Below, piece by piece: positions 17,204 to 27,274 of a stretch of DNA of 33,941 nt. The stretch is from Macrocybe gigantea. Lineage: Eukaryota; Basidiomycota; Agaricomycetes; Agaricales; Callistosporiaceae. Both the position numbers and the translations under genes were made by a program. The notes beneath the pieces were generated by a model. It was not told where the DNA came from. It worked only from the letters and a program-made list of their open reading frames with translations, and did not search any database. Position 1 is the first letter of the stretch; each line of letters begins with the position of its first letter. Where the stretch lies: NCBI GenBank assembly GCA_011319805.1, contig SJRY01000274.1, positions 1-33,941 on the forward strand, written 5' to 3'.

Positions 17204-18884
17204 CACTGGTGGGTCTGCCGAACCCACTGTGCCCCCCTCTCCGTCGATGCTGTCCACGGAGGCAGCTTATAATGACAATTCTATCGGTATTGCGATCTCT
17301 CCTGAAGGGCATCGGTTCCTTCACAGTGAAGCGAAGGCCGCTACCGAGTCCCTCGCTGCCCTCAAGGATTGGATCCTTAAGGTCGGCAAAGCCTCTGTCT
17401 CCATTCCGGCGGGCTACCAGTTTGCCATCACTGAGGGTATTGCAGCCTTGGTCGCCACTGCTGGCGATGTCAACATGTTTTCTGTCCCTACATTGGAGGG
17501 ACCTCAGCATCAACTCGGTGTGCGCTTGCAGAGTATTGTGAACGCGCACCTTCCTAGTCACGGGAAGTCGACCCGCTTTGCCGACCCTGCCACTCACCAC
17601 TCTCCTTCCGGTACTGTGCGACCGGAGGACTCTTGTTCGAATCAGGGCGCTCCCCCTCCGAGGCCGGCTCGGAACCCTAACCGCCCTCCTCCACCTCCTC
17701 GCGCGCGATCTCGATCCCGGACTCCTGGATGTGGACCGCCCCCCCCGGTCAATAGGGCTACTCGCCCATCTTCCGGCAAGCGCTCTTATGCGCAGGCCTT
17801 GGCCCAACCGGCCAATACTCCCGCCGAAGCTATCGTAGCTCTGGCAAAAACATTTCCACACCTCCCTGCTGAGAAGATTGTTTCCTTGCAAAAGGAAGCA
17901 ACCGGGGAGTCATCAGGACTGCCTAAGAAGAAGGCGAAGTCCACCTCTCACAGACCGTCCCGTCGTAATGTCCGGGTCAGTTACTCTTTTCCGGCTGACA
18001 ACGATTCTGTTGCCGCCGGAGCTCTCCTTAATGCCCTTAATAGGGCGTTGACCACTGGTAAGTCCTGGATTCGATGCGAATCTATCCAGGATCATTCCGC
18101 CTCCTCGTTCTCTTGCTTGATGACGAGGGTGGCTTCTCCGAAAGACCTCAGCATTTTGCGTGAGGCCGCTCTCCGCTGTGCTCCGGCAGGATCTACTGTT
18201 GAGCTCGCAATCCCGACGAGCGTTTCTTATTTGAAACTGCTCGACGTTCCCTATTTCAATGCCGATGGTAGTATTATCACTGCCCGGCAGGCTTACGAGA
18301 TTCTCCGAAACTCTTCCTTCTCAGATCTCATTACTCTCATTGGGGTACCGCGTGTCATGCGCAACTCCAAGAATTCCGATACTGCAACCGTCTGGTTCAA
18401 CATCGAAGACACGTCAACTGGCCAGAACGTAAAGGCTCTGGACAATTGTACAGTTATGGTCAGGAATTGGCGTTGCCGATTCAAGGCTGCCCTCTCTTCG
18501 CCGGGAGTTCCTCTTTGTGAACGCTGCTGGTGCTGGGGGCACTCTGCGTTGAAGTGCAACCAGCAATCTCTCCGCTGCCCGATCTGTGGGGAATCTCACA
18601 GAAAGGAACACCATCATACCCTGGCGTCATGCTGCAAGGCTCGACCCAAGGCTAACCCTCCTCGCGAGGCTACTCTGGCGGGCCAGCCCTGCCCTCATCC
18701 TCCTAAGTGTCTCAGCTGTAGCCGAGACCATTCCACCGATGACCGGAAGTGTCCCTTCTGGAAAAATCGCTTTGATCCAGATTGGATCAAGGAACATTAT
18801 AAGCTGGTACGTGATCGCAAACGATCAGGTAGCAATTATCCTAATGCCTCCCCGCAGCGTAATGCAGAGGCCGACGTATCATGA
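17175..18884 (+). CDS. LINE A ORF1, gag-like nucleic-acid-binding protein
   Basis: 569 codons, intact. It has an N-terminal part with GYQFAITEGIAAL (about 80-95) and a long Pro/Arg-rich low-complexity region (about 145-195). A conserved central domain (RVSYSFPADNDSVAAGALL to LDNCTVMVRNW, about 270-435) follows, then three C-terminal zinc knuckles: C448-C451-H456-C461, one starting at C468-C471, and C512-C515-H519-C526. Such proteins coat the LINE RNA and form the RNP. The open frame continues upstream of the ATG (HLLFQGGDGLM), so the true start may lie in the overlapping frame at 17045. The stop overlaps the ORF2 start as ATGA (18881-18884). Confidence 0.93.
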   Translation: MDTDDAGPSNTGGSAEPTVPPSPSMLSTEAAYNDNSIGIAISPEGHRFLHSEAKAATESLAALKDWILKVGKASVSIPAGYQFAITEGIAALVATAGDVNMFSVPTLEGPQHQLGVRLQSIVNAHLPSHGKSTRFADPATHHSPSGTVRPEDSCSNQGAPPPRPARNPNRPPPPPRARSRSRTPGCGPPPPVNRATRPSSGKRSYAQALAQPANTPAEAIVALAKTFPHLPAEKIVSLQKEATGESSGLPKKKAKSTSHRPSRRNVRVSYSFPADNDSVAAGALLNALNRALTTGKSWIRCESIQDHSASSFSCLMTRVASPKDLSILREAALRCAPAGSTVELAIPTSVSYLKLLDVPYFNADGSIITARQAYEILRNSSFSDLITLIGVPRVMRNSKNSDTATVWFNIEDTSTGQNVKALDNCTVMVRNWRCRFKAALSSPGVPLCERCWCWGHSALKCNQQSLRCPICGESHRKEHHHTLASCCKARPKANPPREATLAGQPCPHPPKCLSCSRDHSTDDRKCPFWKNRFDPDWIKEHYKLVRDRKRSGSNYPNASPQRNAEADVS

Positions 18885-20551
18885 GTGTCTCCTCAGGCAG
18901 TGCAGCCTCGGCTGTGGTCCCTGGTTCAAGGGGACGCTCATTGATTTCATCTCTTCGTATTTTCTCTCAGAATGTAAATAGAAAATATGTACACATGGAC
19001 ATGCTCCTCTCTACTCTCGGGAGGGATTATGATATTCTGTTTTTCCAAGAACCTGCTTGGAATCTCATAAGACACGCTCCGTCTGCCCTCAATGTTGAGG
19101 GCGAGGCAGTAATCGGTGGTCCCACTCATCCTGATTGGACCTGTATCGTTCGCCGATCATCTCTCGAGGACCCTCCTCGGGTTATGGCCTATGTACATAA
19201 CAGGCTTCGTCGCCTGCATCCATCCCTTCGTCGTGATCTAGTTGATAGTCGCGATCTTATGATCGTTAGCCTCGCCACCCCTGGCGAGCCACTCTTTCTC
19301 GCTAACGCCTACTCTGATGTAGATGCTAGCGCGATTCGTCTTTTGCATGATTGTGCTGAGCGCCCCGACTTCCCCAACTTAGTTTATCTCGGAGGGGATT
19401 TCAATTGTCATTATGAACTCTGGGATAGAGTTCATAATTCGCAGCGGTCTCGAGGGGAGATGCTGTGTAATGCAGCTCTCGATCTCGGTCTGGAATGGTC
19501 GGAACCTAGCAACCCTGGGCCGACATTCATTTCACATAACCCTGAGCTTCGGCCCTTGGTTATCGACTTGATGTTCATCCCCATTGATAGTGGGGATTGC
19601 CATCCTCGCATGATTGATGCGCTCAAGCTGACATCGGACCATGTCCCATTCTCACTTGTATTGGATGTTCCTCTGCTAGACTTATCCGTCCAGCGACGGA
19701 TGTTAAGTAAGGACAGCGTGCCGGAGTTTATCTCCGACATTGCCGGTGATCTTCTCGGAATGGACAGTGTCCCTATCGAGACTAACAACGACCTCGAGAG
19801 TGTCCTGTTGACACTATCGAAGGCCATTGATCGAGCCTGGAATCGACATTCTAAGGAATGTAAGCTCTCAAAACGGAGTAAGGGTTGGTGGAACCAGCAC
19901 TGCTCTGAGACTCTTGATACTTTCCGACAAACCCGGTCTGAAAGAGATCATCGCATCTGGTGGCGAGCTGTCAAAGATGCTAAACGTGCCTTCTTTGATC
20001 AACGGATCAAGGAAGTTGCAGAAAAGTCTCGTCGTCCATGGGATTTAGCTGCATGGACGAAACAGAGACCTCTACCCGACTACGAAGCTATCTCTTTCCA
20101 GGGACAGCCTTGCAACTCTATCGAAGCACTTTGGAGTGCACTTGATAAGTCTTATAACGCTGCATCTGACCGTGCAGTTAACTTGGACCGCCTCAATGAC
20201 CTTGAAGTGCATCCAGAGCGGGATTGGGTCCCGTTCTCTGCTACAGAGCTCCGAGAGTCCTTGGAGCCCTGTAGCAATACATTGGCTCCGAGACCAGATC
20301 ATCTGTCTTGGAGCCATGTCAAGCAGCTTGTGAAATTCCCTCACATAGCTGCATTTATCTTAAACATTTCAAATGCATGTTTAGACCTGGGGCATTGGCC
20401 CTCTTACTTCAAGCAGAGCTTGTCGGTTATCATTCCGAAGCCTGGCAAACCTGCATATGATACCCCAAAAGCCTTTCGTCCGATTGTGCTTTTGAATACC
20501 TATTGGGTTGCGAATGGCAATCCAAAAGGCTATCGCACAAGATGGAGTTAA
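18881..20551 (+). CDS. LINE A ORF2 N-terminal part: APE endonuclease, truncated by deletion
   Basis: Begins inside the ORF1 stop (ATGA), implying reinitiation. An exonuclease-endonuclease-phosphatase domain occupies about residues 20-265, with Q30/N31 (FSQNVN), E56 (FFQEPAW), D173 and N175 (GGDFNCHYELWD), D229 (VIDLMF) and the D253-H254 pair (SDHVPF). It nicks the target DNA for priming. The linker to RT follows (WWNQHCSETLDTFR; LAPRPDHLSWSHVKQL), and the first RT motif (SLSVIIPKPGKPAYDTPKAFRPI) is present. At residue about 540 (LLNT) the deletion joins RNase H sequence out of frame, giving a short wrong tail. No RT active site remains, so this copy could move only in trans. Confidence 0.92.
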   Translation: MSVSSGSAASAVVPGSRGRSLISSLRIFSQNVNRKYVHMDMLLSTLGRDYDILFFQEPAWNLIRHAPSALNVEGEAVIGGPTHPDWTCIVRRSSLEDPPRVMAYVHNRLRRLHPSLRRDLVDSRDLMIVSLATPGEPLFLANAYSDVDASAIRLLHDCAERPDFPNLVYLGGDFNCHYELWDRVHNSQRSRGEMLCNAALDLGLEWSEPSNPGPTFISHNPELRPLVIDLMFIPIDSGDCHPRMIDALKLTSDHVPFSLVLDVPLLDLSVQRRMLSKDSVPEFISDIAGDLLGMDSVPIETNNDLESVLLTLSKAIDRAWNRHSKECKLSKRSKGWWNQHCSETLDTFRQTRSERDHRIWWRAVKDAKRAFFDQRIKEVAEKSRRPWDLAAWTKQRPLPDYEAISFQGQPCNSIEALWSALDKSYNAASDRAVNLDRLNDLEVHPERDWVPFSATELRESLEPCSNTLAPRPDHLSWSHVKQLVKFPHIAAFILNISNACLDLGHWPSYFKQSLSVIIPKPGKPAYDTPKAFRPIVLLNTYWVANGNPKGYRTRWS

Positions 20552-21233
20552 TTCTGTCGTGTGCTTTTTGGATTCGATGAATGCAATTAATCGCATCATC
20601 GATTGCAACCCTCACTCTGTGCAGTCGCATTCTATTGCACTTTGTGCATCACTTAAAGCTTGGCTCTCTGAGTCCGAGCAGCGCCGGATTGAATTCTGGC
20701 ACGTCCCTTCCAAATGGAAGTGGGCAATACAAGTCGAGGCTCACGAGCTTGCCTGGAGCCTGGATGTTCCCCTGGGGCATCGTCCCCTTTATACCACCGA
20801 TGGCCTTCGAAAGGAGGCTGATGATGATATGCATAGCACTTGGTTCCAGAATTCTGGGAACAAGAAATACATTGGTGCTTCCACATTTCGTTTTCACGAA
20901 GCAGGAAAGCCAAATTCCTATGAATGCCCCTCTCGTAAGAGAATGGGCTTCATGAAGTTAGTGACAGACAACGAGCTTTATGCTCGCTGTTCACGTCTCG
21001 CATGTGGCCATGCTCCGATCAATGCATATCGGGCACAGTTTAATTTTGTCGATAGCGATTTATGCTCTTGTGGACGAGGGGCTGAGGACTCCGTCCACGT
21101 CATGACTCAGTGCCGTAACTGGCACAGGCCAACCGAATGCCAGTTTGACGCCTTTGTGCGTCACTGGTTCATTAAGTACCTGACATCTAATAAGGCTGCA
21201 GGTGCTTTTATTCCGGATCCAGGCGGCGGGTGA
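20501..21233 (+). pseudogene. LINE A ORF2 RNase H and C-terminal finger, out of frame
   Basis: Resumes at the RNase H sequence GLRMAIQKAIAQDG in a frame different from the endonuclease part. It is open from 20508 to the TGA at 21231-21233. It contains CFLDSMNAINRI and the terminal zinc finger CSCGRGAEDSVHVMTQC. The first RNase H Asp (SSDGS) was lost in the deletion. Confidence 0.88.
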
Positions 21234-21631
21234 CTGCCATTCTGTAGCGGAGATCGTCCGGGGCAACCTGGACAATCTTAAAACAGTTGGGTCAGTGACC
21301 GAAGCACTGACCAAGCAGTATGCGAATCGCAAACTCTGCAACAGCATTGTTATAGGTCCTTTTGGACCTTTTACGTGGAATTGACCACAGCCGGCCCTTT
21401 GGGGCTGGGGGACAGTGCTCGAGCGAGTGAGTACGCGTGAGCTTGAGCCATACGGTTCGAGCGCGGGCATGAGAGAACAGGGCAGTGCAGCCCTCTATGT
21501 ATTTTCCTTCAGTCTGGTTTGCCTCGGACTAGTCGTATCTATAGTAGGTACCTTGGTGTATTTACAAGCGGACTGCCACCGTGCACCGCTATATAAATTG
21601 TTGATTTAAAAAAACAAAAAAAAAAAAAAAA

Positions 21632-24600
21632 CTCTTGGGAGGGATTATGATATTCTGTTTTTCCAAGAACCCGCTTGGAATCTCATAAGACATGCTCCAT
21701 CTGCCCACAATGTTGAGGGCGAGGCAGTAATTGGTGGTCCCACTCATCCAGACTGGACCTGCATCATCCGCCGATCATCTCTCGAGGATCCTCCTCGGGT
21801 TATGGCCTATGTACATAACAGGCTTCATCGCCTGCATCCATCCCTTCGTCGTGACCTAGTTGATAGTCGTGATCTTATGATTGTTAGCTTTGCCACCCCT
21901 GGCGAGCCTCTCTTTCTCGCTAACGCATACTCTGATGTGGATGCTAGCACCATCCGTCTCCTGTATGATTGTGCGGAGCATCCCGATTTCCCCAACTTGA
22001 TTTATCTCGGAGGGGACTTCAATTGTCATTATGAACTCTGGGATGGAATTCATAATTCGCAGCACTCTTGAGGAGAGATGCTGTGTAATGCAGCTCTTGA
22101 TCTCGGTATAGAATGGTCGGAACCCAGTAACCCTGGGCCGATGTTCATTTCACATAACCCTGAGCTCCGGCCCTCAGTTATTGATTTGATGTTCATCCCC
22201 GTCGATAGTGTGGATTGTCATCCTCGCATTGTTGATGTGCTCAAGTTGACATCGGACCATGCTCCATTGTCACTTGTATTGGATGTTCCCTTGCTTGACC
22301 TATCTGTCCGGCATCGAACACTGAGCAAAGACAGTGTGCCGGAGTTTATCTCTGACATTGCTGGCGATCTTCTCGGGATGGACATAGTCCCTATCGAGAC
22401 TACCAACGACCTCGAAAGTGTCTTGCTGACACTCTCGAAGGCCATTGACCGAGCTTGGAACCTTCATTCTAAGGAATGCAAGCTTTCGAAACGGAGCAAA
22501 GGTTGGTGGAACCAACACTGCTCTGAGACTCTTGATACTTTCAGGCAAACCCATACTGAAAGGGATCATCGCATCTGGCGGCGAGCTGTCAAAGATGCTA
22601 AACGTGCCTTCTTTGACCAGCGGATCAAAGAGGTTGCCGAAAAATCTCGTCGTCCATGGGATCTAGCTGCGTGGACGAAACAGAGACCTTTACCAGATTA
22701 TGAAGCTATCTCCTATCAGGGACAGCCATGCAACTCTATTGAAGCGCTTTGAAATGCGCTTGATAAGTCTTATAATGCTGCGTCTCATCGCGCAGTTAAT
22801 TTGGATTGCCTTAACGATCTCGAAGCGCATCCGGTGAGGGACTGGGTCCCTTTCTCTGCTACAGAACTCCGAGAGTCCTTGGAGCCTTGTAGCAATACAT
22901 CGGCACCAGGACCAGATCATCTGTCTTGGAGCCATGTCAAACAGCTGGTGAAGTTTCCTCACATAGCTGCATTTATCTTGAACATTGCAAATGCATGTTT
23001 AGACCTGGGGCATTGGCCCTCTTACTTCAAGCAGAGCTTGTCGGTTATCATTCCGAAACCTGGCAAACCTGCATACGATACCCCAAAAGCCTTTCATCCG
23101 ATTGTGCTTTTGAATACCCTCAGCAAGCTTGTCGAGAAGATGCTGGCATGACGTATGCAGTACGAAGCGACCAAATTTGCTGTATTCGATCCGAAACAGT
23201 TCGGCGGCATCCGTCAGAATTCAACTGAGGATGCCGGAGTCTTCCTTACCCACATTATCCACCAAGGATGGTCTAGGGGCTTCAAAACGAGTGTCATCGC
23301 CTTTGATGTTGCTCAATATTTCCCTTCACTCAACCACCGTATGTTAGTGAAGATTCTTCAACACGGAGGCTTTGCACGACAAGTGTCAAGGTTCTTCGAA
23401 TCGTACCTCATTGGGCATAAGACTTCCTATGCCTGGCGCAGCGCTACTTCTCCAGAGTTTGACGCCGACATTGGGGTTGGTCAAGGCTCTGCTCTCTCTC
23501 CAGTATTGTCAGCGCTTTACTTAGCGCCGGTGCTGAAATTATATCAGAAAGCTGGTGACATGCCAGTTATCATGTCATTCGTCGATGATGGACTGATTAT
23601 TGCTCAGTCCAAATCCACAGCGGACAATGTCCCGAAACTGCAGAGGGCTTATGCATCTATACATAACCTCTTCACTGACTTCGGCCTTGTTGTAGAACAC
23701 AACAAAACTGAACTACAGCATTTTTCGCGCAATAGTGTGGACCCTCGTCCGTCTATTGACTTGGGATTTGCTCCGTTCATGGGCAACACCCCTCTTCGAC
23801 CCAAGGATGTCTGGCGATACCTTGGCTTCTTCTTGGATGCGCGCCTCTCGTTTAAGGAGCACGTTCGTTTCTATGCCACAAAGGCCCTGACTACGGCCAG
23901 AGCCTTTCAGATGTTAGGCAACTCTGTCCGAGGCTTATCCCTCAACAGAAGCGCATCCTCTACCTGTCAGCGCGCGTCTGATCGCAACGTATGGCTGTTT
24001 ATTATGGAACTTCAATGGCATGCATAACGTCGCACTGTTGAAACAATTACGCCAGATGCAGCGTAAAGCTTGCATTTGGATCAATGGACAGTTTCGCACC
24101 ACTCCCGAGGGTGCGGCTGAGACAATGGCCTGCGTCGAACCTATCGGCGGGTTCATCCAAAGGCTGAAGGTCGGGTCCTCTGCCCGCCTCGCCAATTCCA
24201 ATCTGAGGCATGCTCTCAGGTCAATTAGTACGCCCGCCTCGTCTGGGGGCGACCCATCTAAAGTGAGAAATCTCACTTCTTTGTCAGACAGACAGCATTC
24301 TGCGCTTAAGTCCCCACTCAAGGATTTGGTGGATCTGAAACCACCACTCTTTTTAACCACGGATTATTTTGCGGATGCAAATAACCCGGGCAGGCGGCTT
24401 GTCGACGAGTTTGGCAGTCGCTTTGAGATCCATAAGTTACTTGGCCGAGACGAGGACTCGGTCAAGGCTTACCGCTCATCGCTGGATCAAACACTTACCC
24501 TGTGTTCGACCCAGCATGATTGCTCTTATGTGAGTAGTGATGGCTCCGTGCCTACAAAAGCAGAAGTGTCCTTAAAGCAGTCTGTTGCTGCTTCGCGTGT

Positions 24601-25405
24601 GTATCGTGAGGGCAGACTGGTTTCTGAAATTCGTCAGCCGGTTGGTAAAGCAACCAGCGACGATGCTGAGCTTATTGGATTGCAAATGGCAATCCAAAAG
24701 GCTATCGCACAAGATGGAGTTGACTCCATCGTGTGCTTTCTGGATTCGATGAATGCAATTAATCGCATCATCGATTGCAACCCCCACTCTGTACAGTCGC
24801 ATTCTATTGCACTTTGTGCATCTCTGAAAGTTTGGCTCTCTGAATCCGAGCAGCGCCGGATTGAATTCTGGCACGTCCCTTCCAAATGGAAGTGGGCAAT
24901 ACAAGTCGAGGCTCACGAGTTCGCTCGAAGCCTGGACGTTCCCCTGGGGCTTCGTCCCCTCTACACCACCGATGGCCTTCGAAAGGAGGCTGACGATGAT
25001 ATGCATAGCACTTGGTTCCAGAATTCTGGGAACAAGAAATATATTGGTGCTTCCACATTTCGTTTTCACGAAGCAGGAAAGCCAAATTCTTATGAACGCC
25101 CCTCTCGGAAGAGAATGGGCTTCATGAAGTTAGTGACAGACAATGAGCTTTATGCTCGCTGTTCACGTCTCGCATGCGGCCATGCTCCGATCAATGCGTA
25201 TCGGGCACGGTTTAATTTTGTCGAGAGCGATTTATGCTCTTGCGGACGAGGGGCTGAAGACTCCGTCCATGTCATGACTCAGTGCCGTAACTGGCACAGG
25301 CCAACTGAACGCCAGTTTGACGCCTTTGTGCGTCACTGGTTCATTAAGTACCTGACATCCAATAAGGCTGCAGGTGCTTTCATTCCGGATCCAGGCGGCG
25401 GGTGA
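21632..25405 (+). pseudogene. LINE B ORF2: endonuclease, RT, RNase H, zinc finger
   Basis: One frame runs from 21632 to about 23945 with three TGA: 22069-22071 and 23149-23151 (CGA in relatives) and 22750-22752 (TGG in relatives). Two small frameshifts near 23945 and 23990 lead into the open frame 24020-25405. RT shows AFDVAQYFPSLNHRM (first Asp), GVGQGSALSPVLSALYLAP and FVDDGLIIAQ (active site, about 23578-23607). RNase H shows SSDGS (24535), DDAELIGL (24660) and CFLDSMNAINRI (24735). The C-terminal finger is CSCGRGAEDSVHVMTQC. Every essential domain except the first few dozen endonuclease residues is present, but broken. All three stops are C:G to T:A transitions. Confidence 0.92.
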
Positions 25406-25801
25406 CTGCCGCTCTGTAGCGGAGATCGTCCGGGCAACCTGGACAATCTTAAAACAGTCGGGTCAGTGACTGAAGCACTGACCAAGCGGTATGCGAATCG
25501 CAAACTTCGCAACAGCATTGTTATAGGTCCTTTTGGACCTTTTACGTGGAATTGACCACAACCGACCCTCTGGGGTTGGGGGACAGTGCTCGAGCGAGTG
25601 AGTATGCGTGAGCTCGAGTCACATAGCTCGAGCGCAGGCACGAGAGAACAGGGCAGTGCAGCCCTCTATGTATCTCCCTTCAGTCTGGTTGGCCTCGGAC
25701 TAGTCGTATTTATAGTAGGTACCTTGGTGTATTTACAAGCGGACTGCCACCGTGCACCGCTATATAAATTGTTGAATTAAAAAAAAAAAAAAAAAAAAAA
25801 A
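21632..25801 (+). mobile_element. LINE copy B, 5'-truncated, nearly whole ORF2
   Basis: 4,170 bp. It begins at the ORF2 position of GRDYDILFFQEP, directly after the poly(A) of A, and ends in its own poly(A) (25779-25801). It is the only copy in the window with RT joined to RNase H. Direct attachment to the tail of A suggests that A/T homopolymer served as the insertion site. Confidence 0.93.
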
Positions 25802-27273
25802 GGATTTGAAACCACCACTCTTTTTAACCACGGATTATTTTGCTGATGCAAATAACCCAGGCAGGCGGCTTGTCGACGAGTTTGGCAGTCGCTTTGAGAT
25901 CCATAAGCTACTTGGCCAAGATGAGGACTCGGTGAAAGCTTATCGTGTATCGCTGGATCAGACACTTGTTCAGTGTTCGGTCCAGCATGATTGCTCTTAT
26001 GTGAGTAGTGATGGCTCCGTGCCCACGAAAGCAGAAGTGCCCTTCAAGCAGTCTGTTGCCGCTTCGCGTGTGTATCGTGAGGGCAGACTGGTTTCTGAAA
26101 TTCGTCAACCGGTTGGTAAAGCAACCAGCGACGATGCTGAGCTTATTGGATTGCGAATGGCGATCCAAAAGGCTATCACACAAGATGGAGTCAATTCTGT
26201 TGTGTGTTTTTTGGACTCGATGAATGCAATCAATCGCATCATCGATTGCAATCCTCACTCTGTACAGTCGCATTCTATTGCACTGTGCAGATCTTTGAAA
26301 GCTTGGCTCTCAGAAACTGAGCAGCGCCGGATTGATTTCTGGCATGTCCCTTCTAAATGGAAGTGGGCAATACAAGTCGAGGCTCACGAGTTTGCCCGGA
26401 GCCTGGATGTTCCCCTGGGACTTCGTCCCCTCTATACCACCGATGGCCTTCGAAAGGAGGCTGACGATGATATGCATAGCACTTGGTTCCAGAATTCTGG
26501 GAACAAGAAATACATTGGTGCTTCCACATTTCGTTTTCACGAAGCAGGAAAGCCAAATTCCTATGAACACCCCTCTCAGAAGAGAATGGGCTTCATGAAG
26601 TTAGTGACAGACAATGAGCTTTATGCTCGCTGTTCACGTCTCGCATGCGGCCATGCTCCGATCAATGCATATCGGGCACAGTTTAATTTTGTCGATAGCG
26701 ATTTATGCTCTTGTGGACGAGGGGCTGAGGACTCCGTCCACGTCATGACTCAGTGCCGTAACTGGCACAGGCCAACCGAATGCCAGTTTGACGCCTTTGT
26801 GCGTCACTGGTTCATTAAGTACCTGACATCTAATAAGGCTGCAGGTGCTTTTATTCCGGATCCAGGTGGCGGGTGACTGCCGTTCTGTAGCGGAGATCGT
26901 CCGGGGTGACCTGGACAATCTGGAAACAGTCGGGTCAGTGACCGAAGCACTGACCAAGCAGTATGCGAACTACAAACTCTGCAACAGTATCATTATAGGT
27001 CCTCTTGGACCTTTTACGTAGAATTGACCACAACCGGCCCTCTGGGGCTGGGGGACGGTGCTCGAGCGAGTGAGTACGTGCGAGCTCGAGCCATATGATT
27101 CGAGCGTGGGCACGAGAGAGCAGGGCAGTGTAGCCCTCCATGTAGCTCCCTTCAGTCTGTTTTATCTCGGACTAGTCATATTTATCGTAGATACCTGGGT
27201 GTATTTACAAGCGGACTGCCACCGTGCACCGCTATATAAATTGTTGATTTAAAAAAAAAAAAAAAAAAAAAAA
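25802..27273 (+). mobile_element. LINE copy G, 5'-truncated, third of the tandem array
   Basis: 1,472 bp. It begins directly after the poly(A) of B at the codons for DLKPPLFLTTDYF and ends in 23 A's (27251-27273). The next base is copia gag. It has the full 3' UTR including both hairpins. Confidence 0.93.
25803..26876 (+). CDS. LINE G RNase H and C-terminal finger, open fragment
   Basis: An uninterrupted 350-codon frame to TGA 26874-26876. It covers the linker (FGSRFEIHKLLGQDEDSVKAY), the complete RNase H domain (SSDGS, DDAELIGL, FLDSMNAINRI) and the CXC...H...C finger. It has no start codon of its own: it is the tail of ORF2, and a product would need a fortuitous start. It is the best-preserved RNase H in the window. 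Confidence 0.85.
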   Translation, partial: DLKPPLFLTTDYFADANNPGRRLVDEFGSRFEIHKLLGQDEDSVKAYRVSLDQTLVQCSVQHDCSYVSSDGSVPTKAEVPFKQSVAASRVYREGRLVSEIRQPVGKATSDDAELIGLRMAIQKAITQDGVNSVVCFLDSMNAINRIIDCNPHSVQSHSIALCRSLKAWLSETEQRRIDFWHVPSKWKWAIQVEAHEFARSLDVPLGLRPLYTTDGLRKEADDDMHSTWFQNSGNKKYIGASTFRFHEAGKPNSYEHPSQKRMGFMKLVTDNELYARCSRLACGHAPINAYRAQFNFVDSDLCSCGRGAEDSVHVMTQCRNWHRPTECQFDAFVRHWFIKYLTSNKAAGAFIPDPGGG

Positions 27274-27274
27274 G

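Larger units (their letters stand above)
16851..21631 (+). mobile_element. LINE copy A, complete ends, internal deletion
   Basis: 4,781 bp. It has a 5' leader starting CTTCTCTTTCC as in copies H and J, intact ORF1, ORF2 with endonuclease, a deletion at 20500/20501 that removes about 1.55 kb including the RT active site, RNase H, 3' UTR and poly(A) (21608-21631). It is the reference for ORF1 and the ORF2 N-terminus. ORF1 with CCHC knuckles, APE endonuclease, RT and RNase H fit the Tad1-like/I group of LINEs found in fungi. Confidence 0.93.

Noticed and set aside
17070..17891. Long minus-strand ORF (273 codons) opposite LINE ORF1
   Set aside because: It is Arg/Ser-rich sequence produced by the GC-rich, Pro-rich ORF1 region on the other strand. 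Copies H and J do not keep it whole.
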